Below the pieces are notes generated by a model. That model did no database searches and was not told the origin of the DNA. It saw only the letters and a list, made by a program, of their open reading frames with translations. Shown piece by piece: positions 13,762-23,864 of a stretch of 64,000 nt of DNA. Within the stretch, counting starts at the first letter, position 1. Each line of letters starts with the position of its first letter. Where the stretch lies: NCBI RefSeq assembly GCF_020497125.1, contig NC_059072.1, forward strand, positions 50,006,697-50,070,696. Reading direction: 5' to 3'. Made by a program: the position numbers and the translations under genes. Origin of the DNA: Mauremys mutica (lineage: Eukaryota > Chordata > Testudines > Geoemydidae).

Positions 13762-14400
13762 CAAAAGGAGACACTGGGTAGAGCGTCCCGATGAGCGGCC
13801 ACCGAGAGAGGAGCTGAACTAGCCCCCCCACAAACACACACATACAAAGTCTTTGCAGGAGGAGCGGCGGCGGCTGCCGGGACCCACGAGCAGAGACGCA
13901 GGAGGCGAGGGGAGGATTAGACTGCAACAACAAGCAGCGGCATCAATAAATGGGCTGGATATTCCTCCGCAGGCGGCGCTGGGGCTCTGAGCCCCGGGCA
14001 GGGGCAGCAGCGGAGGCAGGCTGGGGAGCAGCAGCCCCAGCGCAGCGTCTCGCGCTTTCTCGGAGGCTCGCGCTGTCTCTCGCGCGCTCCCTCCTCCCCG
14101 TGTGTGTGTGTGTGGGTCTGGCTCTGTGCGAAGCGTGTGTGTTTTTTGCTGGGAAGGCAACAACAACAAAAAAAGGTGCCCCCGCCGACTCCTCTTTGTG
14201 GGAAGGCGAGTGAGCGCTCACATGATCGCAAAGTGGCCTGCACAGGAGTGGTAATAATGGGGGGGGAGGTTGCAACAACAACAACAAAGTGCAGAGGGAC
14301 CAGCTTGGCAGTGCCCCCGCTGCTCCTTCCCCTGCGCCTCCCTCCAGGGCAGGGAGACTCCCTCGCGGAGCAGGATTCGCTGTAAAGCGTCCTGCTTGAC
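13762..14400 (-). other. Candidate untranslated first exon of an unidentified minus-strand gene
   Basis: Read on the minus strand, the GC-rich sequence ends in CCTTTTG|GTAAGT with the exon's last base at 13762, a near-consensus donor. Upstream on that strand lie short GC-rich and (CA)n blocks typical of 5' untranslated sequence, then the CRE at 14398-14405 at a plausible promoter distance. There is no TATA box in the usual place, so starts would be dispersed. The start near 14.1-14.4 kb is a guess. A small frame (13933 to 13721) crosses the donor but has no recognisable domain, so I treat the exon as non-coding. Confidence 0.4.
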
Positions 14401-14405
14401 GTCAA
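14398..14405. promoter_or_regulatory. Perfect CRE palindrome (TGACGTCA)
   Basis: The 8-bp full-site cAMP-response element lies inside the CpG island, within the 10-bp palindrome TTGACGTCAA. CREB/ATF dimers bind this sequence. A full-site CRE in an unmethylated CpG-island promoter is typical of cAMP-responsive genes, but function here is inferred from position only. Confidence 0.65.
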
Positions 14406-15828
14406 GTCCACCTGCTATGTCAACACACAAGGGGAGAAGTTGTTTGCTCTCGTCCGTTCCCCCCACCCCCGTTAGACACAACGAGTTTAGCAGACGGGGA
14501 GGAAACAAAGCCTGGTGCTGGACGGGCAGTGCTAGGGGCCGGGGCTTTCTCGGCAGTCCTCGCAGAGCAGCCCGCGTGCAAAGGCAGAGCCGCTGGCCAA
14601 GGCAGCTGGGACTCCGGCGGCTGGGAAGGGCAAAGCGCCTTGAAGGGCTCCCGAGAACGCGGGGCGGCTGGGTAGGGGGGACTGGGCAGGACTTTGGTGG
14701 GATTCACAGCAGGGGGACGAGTCTCCCCACCCCGCGCAGAGTTTTGGGACTTTGGGGGCCGAGCACACTTGGCTTTGTCATCGCCGTGTAAACTCCCCGC
14801 CGCTCTAGCTGGGGGGGGGGGGCAGGCTGGTTGCGAAGAAACGCACGGGCCCAACTCCGGCCTCATTTGCACACAGGCCCCTGCAGGGGGTGACAGCTGA
14901 GCAGAGCGCGCCCCGCGCGGGTGTGTGCTCCCCTCCCCGGGTGCCGCTTCACGCACCGCACGGCGTGTTGCGGAGGCAGGTTGAGCTGCAGCCCGCGCAC
15001 GCTGCAGGTTTCCTGGGCGCCCCTTGGTCTTGCTCGTTCCCCAGTGCGGCGAGGGGGTGGAGGCGGCCGCCGCTGGAGTAGCGGGGCGAAGCTGGCGGCG
15101 GCGCTCCGGCCAGAGGCGCTAGCTCTCTGCCCTGCACTCTCCCAGCACGGGGCAGCCCCGCTTCTCCCCTCCGCTCCAACGCGCACGGCGCCCTTTGCAC
15201 TAGCAGCAGGGCCTCAGTCGCTTTAATTTCCTCTCGCTCAGCAGCAGCCTCCTCGCTATCTAGCACCATTGCTGCTCCCCAGCCTGTGGGCTGATGTCCT
15301 AGGGCAGGGGGGGGGGAGGAGGGCACGGGCACCAAACGTTTCATGGCCGGCTGCTGGGAAGCCCCCACCCCGGTAGTATGCAATGGAAACCAGCTGCTAA
15401 CTCTAACCTTTCGGCTGGCAACAATTAAGTGAAGAAGCTGCGTTGACTTCTGTATGTGAGCGCCGCAAAGCACGTGCCCGGCCCTTCCCTGAAGCCGGGA
15501 CACACAGCAGCCGTTGCTATTTACACACCCGACCCTCGCCTTTCAAACTCATCACCAGCCTGAGCCAAACTTCAGGCTTCTCCCGCTCTCTGTGAACACG
15601 CATCACGGCTCCTACTGAAATCCTTTTAATTAACGAGCACGAGAGGCACAGAAAGCAGAAACAGGAGAAAATTATCCTATCCTGGGCTTACAATGCTTAG
15701 ACTTCCTCTTTTCTGTATCATTTGATCGCACACATTAAATGTTATGGCAGGGTTCCTAGATAAACACCGAAGGAAGGTAAATCCGAAATAGAAGAGTGCA
15801 GTGTGTGTGGTTTTTAGTGAGAACTCAC

Positions 15829-16020
15829 CTAATCAAAGCGCCACAACCTCGACCTTATACTTTCCATGTAATTTTGAATTAAAAAGGCTCTTCTGTATTC
15901 ATTGAAGACCTGAATCAAAAGTGATTGTCACTCAGAATTAACATAAACTGAATTAAAAAAAAAACTTCGCTCGTTGGTGTACTGAGCAAATTGAAAGATT
16001 AGCTGGTTGCCGAGCCGTGC
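15829..16020 (-). other. Candidate alternative minus-strand 5' exon (splice donor only)
   Basis: On the minus strand, GATTAG|GTGAGT gives a strong donor with the exon's last base at 15829. It could end an alternative upstream 5' exon of the same gene as the 13762 donor. The upstream limit is arbitrary and I see no coding frame of interest. A single donor match can arise by chance, so this is weak. Confidence 0.2.
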
Positions 16021-16585
16021 GTTGGGCTCATGAATTAATGTTGCAGAGCGCTCAGAAACTGACAGGGTTGTGTGGTTTTTTTAAAGGGAGATTTCTCACC
16101 CACACTTCTGCTTGCTTTTCTCTTTCTCGCTTGCTTTTAGGTGAAACGGGGAGGAATGTAGCTATCGCGGGGGTGGAGTTAGGATAAACTTTTACATCTA
16201 GCAGCTGAGGTTTCCGGGAAGACTGCGGGGGGCGAGGTGGAGGAGGGGGGGCGCTCGCGAAAGAATTGCTCACACTTCGGCAAAGGTTGCAGTTCTGCGA
16301 GGTGTAATCGCTCCTGTCTGTGAAAGCTGCGAGTGCCAATAAAATGCACAGAGTAAAAACTTGCGTGCGCGGGTAGGATGGTGTGTGTGTGTGTGCAGGG
16401 CAGAAAGGCAGCTCTTTTACTGCAGCTGGTAATTTGCAGCGGGTGGCTAAAAAAGTGGGATCAGATCCCTGTCCATCCCCCCCACCAGACCGCGGTCGCC
16501 GCCGCGTGTGTAAGAGAAAGGGAGAGGTGTAGACTACAGGTTTGGATGGGAGCTGAGCTCTACTCCTCAGATTCCTAACTCTCAG

Positions 16586-16725
16586 CCAATGGGGTTTGAT
16601 CGGGTTCGAGAGGTGAAAGTTCAGCCCAAGGGCACACACGCTTGCTGCTGTTGCCCGCCACTGCCAAAGGAAGAGGGTGGTTGCTGATGGGTGGCTATAA
16701 AATATATTTATTTGCTCCATACAAC
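16586..16725 (+). promoter_or_regulatory. Candidate plus-strand CCAAT/TATA promoter at island edge
   Basis: A CCAAT box (16586-16590, in agccaatgg) is followed 106 bp later by TATAAAATA (16696-16704), with a start expected near 16725-16735. The pair faces away from the minus-strand candidate exon, so the island could be bidirectional. Downstream, a plus frame of 166 codons (17102-17602) has no recognisable domain and I do not call it a gene. A divergent non-coding transcript is equally possible. Confidence 0.35.
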
Positions 16726-17100
16726 TGTTATCTCCCCCCCCCGCCCCTTAATTGCAGAGTTAGCAATAAAGCCTGCGTGCTTTATCTCACATTAGTTTGT
16801 TAGTGGAAGCGCTGCGAGTAGTTTTAATTGCACGCGTCCCGATGCCGGGAGACCCCAGCAATCCAGAACAAAGTTTCTATGAACACCTGACGGCTGAAGC
16901 CCGGCCAACAACGAACGCTCTCGTTCTCCAGACAACTCTCGACAGCCTTCCAACGAAATAACACACAGTGAAGGAGAGCAGCAAACGTGCTGCTAGGATG
17001 CAGCCTGTGAGGGCTGAAAGGGCACAGGTACAGCACCCTCCCCCCTTCTCTGCCCCCCTGGCCGGCCAAAGGCATGCAGGAAAACACGATCTTAACAAAA

Positions 17101-19882
17101 GTTGACTTTGCCCGAAAGTCTGTCACTGAGCGTGTCAAAACACAGTTGCAGAGAGAAATGCTTTGCCATGGGATTGTTTGAAAGAGGATCCGTTCGACAA
17201 ACAAAAACAGAGGAACGGTTCTGGCTGGCGCCCAGCCAGCGGTCAAGTTCGTTTCACGTGTTCCCTGCCAGCGCTTCTTGCCTGAAAGTAAACATCCCAA
17301 GTGAGAAACCTGAGCGGACTGACCCCACGGAAAGGAAAGGGAAGGAAAATCCATCCAAGATACTCAGTATCTCCTTCTATCCAGAGCTGTCCCAAATCTC
17401 ACTCCTTTGGAATGAGACTCCTCGTTTTGTATTAGTTTTTGGCGGTATTTACACTGCCTTCTCTATGATGGACTGCGCTCTGTTTCAAGGAGGTTTTAAA
17501 TCTCACTACTTCAAATTGTCACCGTCTGAGAGCCTCTTTCTAGTGGGTAATAATACATGGGGGTACAATACAACGCTCAGCTGCTTAAATTGTTTAGCAT
17601 AGTGTCTGAATGGCGTGTAAGTCTTTATAAAAAAAAACTTAGAGCTAAGCAAACACACTTTTCAATTTTTTAAGCGATGCGATTATTAAGGCTTAAAATT
17701 ATAACTTGGCTTTCTAATGAAAAAGACTAATACGTTGCATTTGTTCCTGTTTACGGTTTAAGATTTCATCTGCACAATTGCAATGTATTTCTCGCTTCAA
17801 ATAAACCACTTTCAAACGTCTTTCTTTCATTAATTTAATGTATTTTTCCTTGCAACTGGAAGATAGGTGAATATCAGATTGCCATGTTCCATTATGATTG
17901 TTTATAAAGGGAACACGAAAACAATAAACAGGCTGCTCTTCTAAATGGGTTTATTCTCTCCCCACCCCACCCATTGTTCCAGAGACAGTTCGGGAAGAGA
18001 AAAAAAATACAGTTTTAAACCGAAGTCAAATAAAGGAGAATCTATAACATCAAAGCGAAGGGAAAGATTGCAAAATTGGTGGAGTTACACCACCATCTGT
18101 CGTTAAGTCTCGGGACTACAAAACTTCGGATTTACAATAAATCTTAATGAGAACTGGCATTCTTTCTCCCCCCCCCCCTTAGAAATTATGCACCATTTTA
18201 GGATCGGTTTTCCGGTATTGTTCATCTAACAACAGTTTGAATCTTATAAGTGAACGTGTGTAGGTTTCAGATGCCTATTAGGAAGCATATGTTCATTGCC
18301 AGTTATCATTACTTCTTTTGGAAAAAAAGAAGGGAGTATTTTCCACACCTGATGGCCTCCAAACAATGCCTTTCAAAACGAACAATCATCCAGACTTGGA
18401 GATACTTCCTCTAAGCCTATTGTAACTGCTTTTATGAAAAAAAGGAGGCTCCAGCAGCTAGACTAGACACCAAGTGTGTGAATTAGTTCATCCTATCATG
18501 CAATCCTGTTCCATGCTGTGCCTGGTTGAAGTATGTGTAAATCTGCTATATTCTAGGTGACTGTTCCAGTAGAGAGGTGTATGTAAAAATAAACACGTTG
18601 AAATAATACCTAAAGATTCAGTAAGATTAATGAACCTGGACATAACAGAAAGCGGTAAAACCCAGTGCTGTGGAAACTGTATTGTTATATGAAACCAGAC
18701 AATGATTTGATGCTACTGAATACAGATGTCACCATAAAGGTTCTCCATCAAGCTCCAGCTCTTTTTAGGTCTGTCAGTAAGTCCTTAAATTACAGAGTTC
18801 CCATTTACCATAACTACTGCCAAAAAAAGAAAGGACCTAGTTCCTTTAGCATCCTCCGTTGCAGGGATATTTTGTAATTCAGAGGTATATTACTACTCAA
18901 GGGAAGGTAGAAGAGAACATTTGAGCAGAGGCCAAAGTAGTACTTAATTTTTGTTGTAGTTTTTTTTTGTAATCAGACTTACAGTCATTTTATCACAGTT
19001 GCTATTTTTCCATCTGCCTTAAAATAGGAAGTAGTGAGCCAAGAATGGCAATCTGTATCCATATTAATGGATAAAGTAAAATCAACTGCAGAATTTAAGT
19101 TTGTGTTTCTCCAACTGTGGAAACTCTCAGCCCAATGCCATGTATTCAGCCTGACATTTTGCAGGTGTACATCATCCTTGTACTGTAATTAGTTTTAGCT
19201 ACCTTCAGGGTGTTTTGGATTCTTTTAAGTGAGTATGACAGTTTAATAGATTCATGTAAACCCTGTTTCCCAATCTATTTTCTTGACACACTGATAAAGT
19301 AAGTTTACTGTATGTCTGGGATAAATGTTGATGCTTAGTGTGATGGTTTCACTTTCAGCTTGACATCTCCAAAAAAAGTCAGTTTCATCTAGAGACTCCC
19401 ACTTTTTATGAAACATTATCTTGAAGGAAAGAAATATTTTGAGCATGCCTTTCCCCACCACATTATTTACCAATGTTCAGAAACAATCACATTTATATCT
19501 TCATCATAAACAACTGAGCTCTTCACGTTAGTATCAAAAGCTAAGATTTCTGAATGGGCCAGAGAGATGTTTGACCGCAGGAGATCCAGTGGTATTTGCT
19601 CCAGTTTGGCAGACAACTAGCCCATCAGAAATGATAAATTATAGAACTTATAGGCACATCTGGCAAAAACTTGGATGTCTAACAATTAACTTTTTCAGTA
19701 TTTGTATTTTTTATAATTCTAGATCTGTCTTAATATGATTTCATTTTGAGATAATAAAGGCAACAACCAAATTGCTAATCAAATAACTAGTGTTGCTAGG
19801 GGAAAAAAACAACATATGGACAGTGGATAGTTTGCTCAAACCCATCATCAAGGAGCAATACTTTTACCTGTAGGGACAAAGT
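17101..19882. other. AT-rich flank of the CpG island, no gene seen
   Basis: No transposon is recognised from 17.1 to 19.8 kb, unusual against the density that follows. Repeat exclusion beside a CpG-island promoter can mark conserved regulatory DNA, but I cannot show conservation. The plus frame 17102-17602 is discussed with the promoter. Confidence 0.4.
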
Positions 19883-20165
19883 CAGGACCAGCTTTAGTTT
19901 TTTTGCCGCCCTAAGCAAAAAATAATTTGGCTGCCCCCACCCCAGCCCTGGGCTCCCCCCGCCCCACCTGCACCCCCTGCCACCCCAGCTCTGGGCCTCC
20001 TCTGACCCGCACCCCCCTGCCGCCCCAGCCCTGGGCTCTCCTCCCCCAACCGGCATCCCCCTGCCATCTCAGCCCTGGGCTCTTCCCCCTCCACCCACAC
20101 CCCCTGCTGCCCCAGCCCTGCGCTCCCCACCACCACCTGCACCCTCCTGCCCCAGCCCTGGGTCA
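19883..20165. mobile_element. GC-rich MITE fragment with internal minisatellite
   Basis: It begins CAGGACCAGCTTTAG, a hAT-like end seen with variations elsewhere in the window, then 'tttgccgccctaagcaaaa'. From about 19930 it becomes a tandem array with a period of roughly 40-44 bp, each unit built on 'ctgccgccccagccctgggct'; about five imperfect units are visible. I find no matching 8-bp flank on the right, so that end is lost or misplaced. Proline-rich open frames over it are products of the array. Confidence 0.7.
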
Positions 20166-21148
20166 CTGGTAACTTGCTCCCAGGGCAGGTTATTCACCAG
20201 GAATTTTGGATGTGCACAGAACACAGACAGGATTGGTTCCCATATGGTTACAGAACTGCAGTAAAGTGGAACAATTTTCAGCATGTGTGATTGCAGGATA
20301 TCTGGATGCATATTATAAGATTGTCCTCCATAAATAAGGAAAAGTTGAGGTGCCTTTATTATTCTTTTATTCCACTCTTTGTTTCTATGGGGAATTTGCC
20401 AATGCAATATCACTGTCTTCCTTTTAAACAAATAAAACTAAAAAAAAAAATTTTTTTTAAAGGCAATGGCTGTTGAAAATAGCAATTCCAGTCCTAATAA
20501 CCACTGGGAAGCATTTCTTGCTCAATTTTATCCTACTTTTTCTACAGCAAATTACAGTGGATCAGTATATTTGATTTGGGAGAAATGAAGTAACAGCTGC
20601 CCAAATTGAGCTTGAGCACTCCTGAATTTTGAGGGTGTTCAATTCTGGAAGGCAGGTGCTAGATTCCCTTTCTGAATATTAGCTAAATTTGGAAAGGAAA
20701 AGTCAATTTCTGCTTCCATGGCTCAGAAGTGGAAATCCTCCTAAGTGCCTGGTACTGTATCTAAAGCTGCCCAGATTCAGAGCTTCCCCTCCCTTACTTT
20801 TCATTTTAAATTCTAGTGGGATCCACATACCTCCCTTGCTAGGCTTCAGATAGAGAGGGGCACTGTCCATTTAGTCCACCCAATTCCTTCTTTGGGGGCT
20901 GCAAGGTGAGGTCACACCAGTATCACTAATCCAGTCTGGGGATGTCTTCTGAAGGGGATATCTGGGCCAAAGCCTTCTACTCCTTGGGCACACTTGTTCC
21001 CCATTCACAGTGCCACCCCGCTCTAGCAGTGAGCCCTCCATTCACAGCAAGCTGTAGCATGAGGTTTCAGCTACCGTACTCCCTCCCCCTCCCTTTCCTG
21101 TTGATAGTGGCCAAGGGAATGCTGGGAAATATAGTTATTTCCCTGCTC
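20166..21148. other. Spacer, no gene seen
   Basis: Contains an A10-T8 run near 20441-20459 and no recognisable exon. Composition is mixed. Confidence 0.35.
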
Positions 21149-21276
21149 CAGGGCTGGCTCTATAGGCAGGGAGCTAACCAAGGAACTACAGCTCCCAGGG
21201 CCCCCTGTTGGTTCTCAGTTCCCAGGCTGGATCCCCAAGCAGCTGCTTGCTTTGCTGGTGCCTAGAGCCGCCCCTG
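21149..21276. mobile_element. Short foldback-family MITE (CAGGGCTGGC...GAGCCGCCCCTG)
   Basis: The right end reads ggtgcctagagccgcccctg, one base different from the right end of the 61649-61911 element. The left end CAGGGCTGGCTCTATAG is its inverted partner. I do not find an 8-bp target duplication, so one flank has probably changed or the ends are off by a few bases. Confidence 0.6.
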
Positions 21277-22508
21277 CTCCAAAGCTCCAACAGGTTTTTG
21301 CCTTGTTCCCTCAGACCCAAAGCCCCTGGAACAGCATTCCTCAGCAGTGTCCAGCACCTAACACTGAACACTCACAGAAATTACCAAGTCTGCTGTCTCC
21401 AAAGAGACAGTATGCACACCAGTCTGCTACCTCAGCTGTGGAGCCACACTTTAGTATTACAATACTAAGAAGAGCTTGTAGTCAAATCAAGAATTACTTT
21501 ATTAGTAAAGAACAGAGATTTCAGTGATCGTAGGCAAAGATAATAGAAACAGTAACAGATATGGTTACAAGAAATATTTTGCTTCTACAAGACTAGAACT
21601 TAACTTTAGCAACTTAATCTGACCTAAAACAATCTCTCACCTAAAACTTTTCTGTAGAACATGCTGGAGTCATACCAGAGTCCATATTTTCATGATTCCC
21701 TTATGACCACATAGGGTTTTTTTCAATAAATGGATAAACACCATGTCTTTCCCCCTGTTCTTATAGTCCAGTACACCTTTGAAATGTATCCTTTGAAACA
21801 TACCGCCAGACAAAGTCCCTCTCTCCCATTGTTTGTTCTCCCAAGCGTAGTTGCCATGCTGTCTATGTTGATCTGATAATTAGCTTTTCCTGTTGCCTCA
21901 ATATGCAAATATAACCTCCATAGTCTTTGTCTAACCCTGCTTAATTTACTTTAGACACAGGGAGATAACTATCTCCCCTCCTATCTGGAAGAAAACCTGT
22001 TTTTCCCTTTGTCTGGTTACAGAGCTTAAAGTATAATATCAGTAAGAATCTATAATTCCTCCTGTAGTGTTATATGTACACTTCACAATATTAGTTAGCA
22101 GTGTACTATACATTTTCATTTGATACCTTACATAACATTCTTTATAGATATGCCATGACACAATGTTAGGCGTAGTGTGTTTGTTAGACCGGATAGGAGT
22201 TGCTGTTACATGACAGAGAACCTTTGCCAGTGGTCATTGAGGGGCTCCTAGAGCACATGAGGCCAGTGTTTTGCACAAAGAAAGGGATGAATCTTCTCTT
22301 CCCCCTCCCTTGTGGTCAGACAGACATGGAATTGACTTTTACATGTTCTGCAGGAGGCTTGAAGTCCCACTTAACCACAACCCTAAACAGCAAGTCCCAA
22401 CAGCAACCCTAAAGAGCAACACATGCCTCACTGTCCTGCTCCAATATACCCACTACTGCATCTGACACTGATGGATAAGCAAATGCTGTAATGGGATTTT
22501 TCTCCTAA
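21277..22508. other. Unassigned, possibly an old LTR or other repeat
   Basis: No coding domain. 21430-22180 looks like antisense of a decayed retroelement end (many isolated 'tctctccc' and 'ttctttatag' blocks), but I could not match it to a family or find paired ends. No host exon recognised. Confidence 0.25.
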
Positions 22509-23228
22509 AATGATCAGCAATGAAACTGTTAACTCTAATAACAAAAGGGGAGGGTGAAAAGGAGGAACAAACGAACACTCAATCAGGATGCTGAGAACAA
22601 AATTAATCAGGACACCAAAGGATGTGAAGAGAAGAAAATGTTTAATTGCCTATATAACAATTCTAAGAACCTGGGTAACAAACAAGAGGAATTGGAATTG
22701 CTCATTTATGAGCATAACTTTGACCTAGTTGGTATTACTGAAACCTGGTGGTAAGATTCACATGATTGGAATGTTAAAATCAAAGGTTAATACCTATTCA
22801 GGAAGGCTTAAGTGGGCAAAAGGGGAGAGGAATGCCACTCTCTGTCAAAAATGGCATTACCTGTTTCTGAGTCACTGACAACTCAGAAGCAAATGATCTT
22901 GAATGCTTATGAATCAATGTCCTAACAGATAAAGCACATGATGAGGTTCAGATGTCTGCAAATCACACTAAGGAACAGGCTGACCAGCTCCTTAAGCACC
23001 TATCTATATTTATAGGGGAAAAAAGCTGAACTTTTATGGAGGACTTCAATCTGAGTGACATATATTGGAGGTCTCATGCTGCCAGTCCCCATAATTTCTA
23101 AATATTACAGATGACAATTTCCTAACTCAAAAAGTGTTGATTCCAACATGAGAGAATTCTATATTGGACCTCATCTTGACAGATAAGGAGGGATTGATCA
23201 TAGAACGAAAAAATAGTGGTATCATAGG
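22509..23228 (+). mobile_element. CR1 LINE fragment, endonuclease region (5' part of split copy)
   Basis: The plus-strand frame at 22554-22754 carries the CR1 ORF2 endonuclease signature 'LELLIYEHNFDLVGITETWW', including the catalytic 'ITETWW' block. Further pieces appear in other frames, such as 'FMEDFNLSDIYW' near 23034-23070. Stops and frame changes are frequent, so it is inactive. The element is interrupted at 23229 by a MITE and resumes at about 23511. Confidence 0.9.
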
Positions 23229-23509
23229 CCATGTCTACAGTTACCTCTGGTGCGATCGATCCAGCAGGGGTTGATTTATCGTGTCTACTGAAGATGCAAT
23301 AAATCGACCGATGAGTGCTCTCCCATTGACTCTGGTACTCCACCGGAGCAGGAGGTGCAGGCGGAGTCAGTGGGGGAGCATCAGCAGTCAACGTGAAGAC
23401 ACTGCAGTAAGTAGATCTAAGTACGTCGACTTTAGCTATGTTATTCATGTAGCTGAAGTTGCGTAACTTAGATCGATTTCCCTCCTGCCCCAGTGTAGAC
23501 CAGGCATTA
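23229..23509. mobile_element. MITE inserted in CR1, TIR ggccatgtctaca/tgtagaccaggc
   Basis: Starts GGCCATGTCTACAG and ends CAGTGTAGACCAGGC, roughly inverted ends also related to the end of the Harbinger element at 26.2 kb. CR1 reading flows from before it to after it, which proves it is an insertion. The flanks (ATA before, ATTA after) do not give a clean duplication. Internally it has inverted 'gatcgat' and 'cgatcgat' motifs. It encodes nothing. Confidence 0.75.
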
Positions 23510-23855
23510 AGTACAAGGGATCATGACTTCATCAAATTTGTTCTGTACAAACAGAATAAAGTCCAAACCAGGCAAAAAACTAACAAAACTTGGTGCTTTA
23601 AAAGGGCCAATTTCACAAAGTTGAAAACAACTATGAGCAAATCAAATGGGAGAAACAATTTAATCTGAAAAAATGCGAATGATAGTTGGGAATTATTTCA
23701 GAACATTTTACCAAATGCCAGAAAAGCCCCAGTCCCACAACTGAGAAAGAAAGCACACTCGTTAAAAAAACAACCTGGCTTTGAGGAGAAGTGAAAGCAG
23801 CTATAAAATATATATATAACAAATGAAAGAAAGGGAAGGACAAGGCCACACTGCC
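23510..23855 (+). mobile_element. CR1 LINE fragment (3' part of the split copy)
   Basis: The reading resumes with 'STRDHDFIKFVLYKQNK' (the post-endonuclease region of CR1 ORF2) and runs on to 'agctataaaatatatatataacaaatgaaaga'. It is cut off near 23855 where Harbinger-derived sequence begins. Confidence 0.8.
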
Positions 23856-23864
23856 CTTTAAAAC

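Larger units (their letters stand above)
13500..17100. promoter_or_regulatory. CpG island, probable vertebrate gene promoter
   Basis: CG dinucleotides are frequent here and rare on both sides. The densest parts are about 13850-15400 and 16100-16560. The region holds a full CRE palindrome, GC boxes, CACGTG E-boxes (15471-15476, 17255-17260), long C or G runs and several candidate splice donors. The length of about 3.6 kb, with a core and shoulders, resembles islands of developmental or signalling genes. I cannot name the gene because no coding exon is recognisable. Open frames in the island on both strands are the stop-poor frames expected in GC-rich DNA, and none shows a domain. Confidence 0.85.

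Noticed and set aside
13819..15503. Many long open frames in the CpG island on both strands (up to 184 codons)
   Set aside because: GC-rich DNA has few stops. Frames overlap on opposite strands, are A/P/R/S-rich and show no domain.
16052..16720. 222-codon minus-strand open frame
   Set aside because: No recognisable domain. It crosses C runs, GT repeats and the TATA/CCAAT region on the other strand.
17102..17602. 166-codon plus-strand frame downstream of a TATA-like site
   Set aside because: The composition is less biased than its neighbours, but no domain, no splice signals and no conserved motif were seen. It is left as part of the flank.
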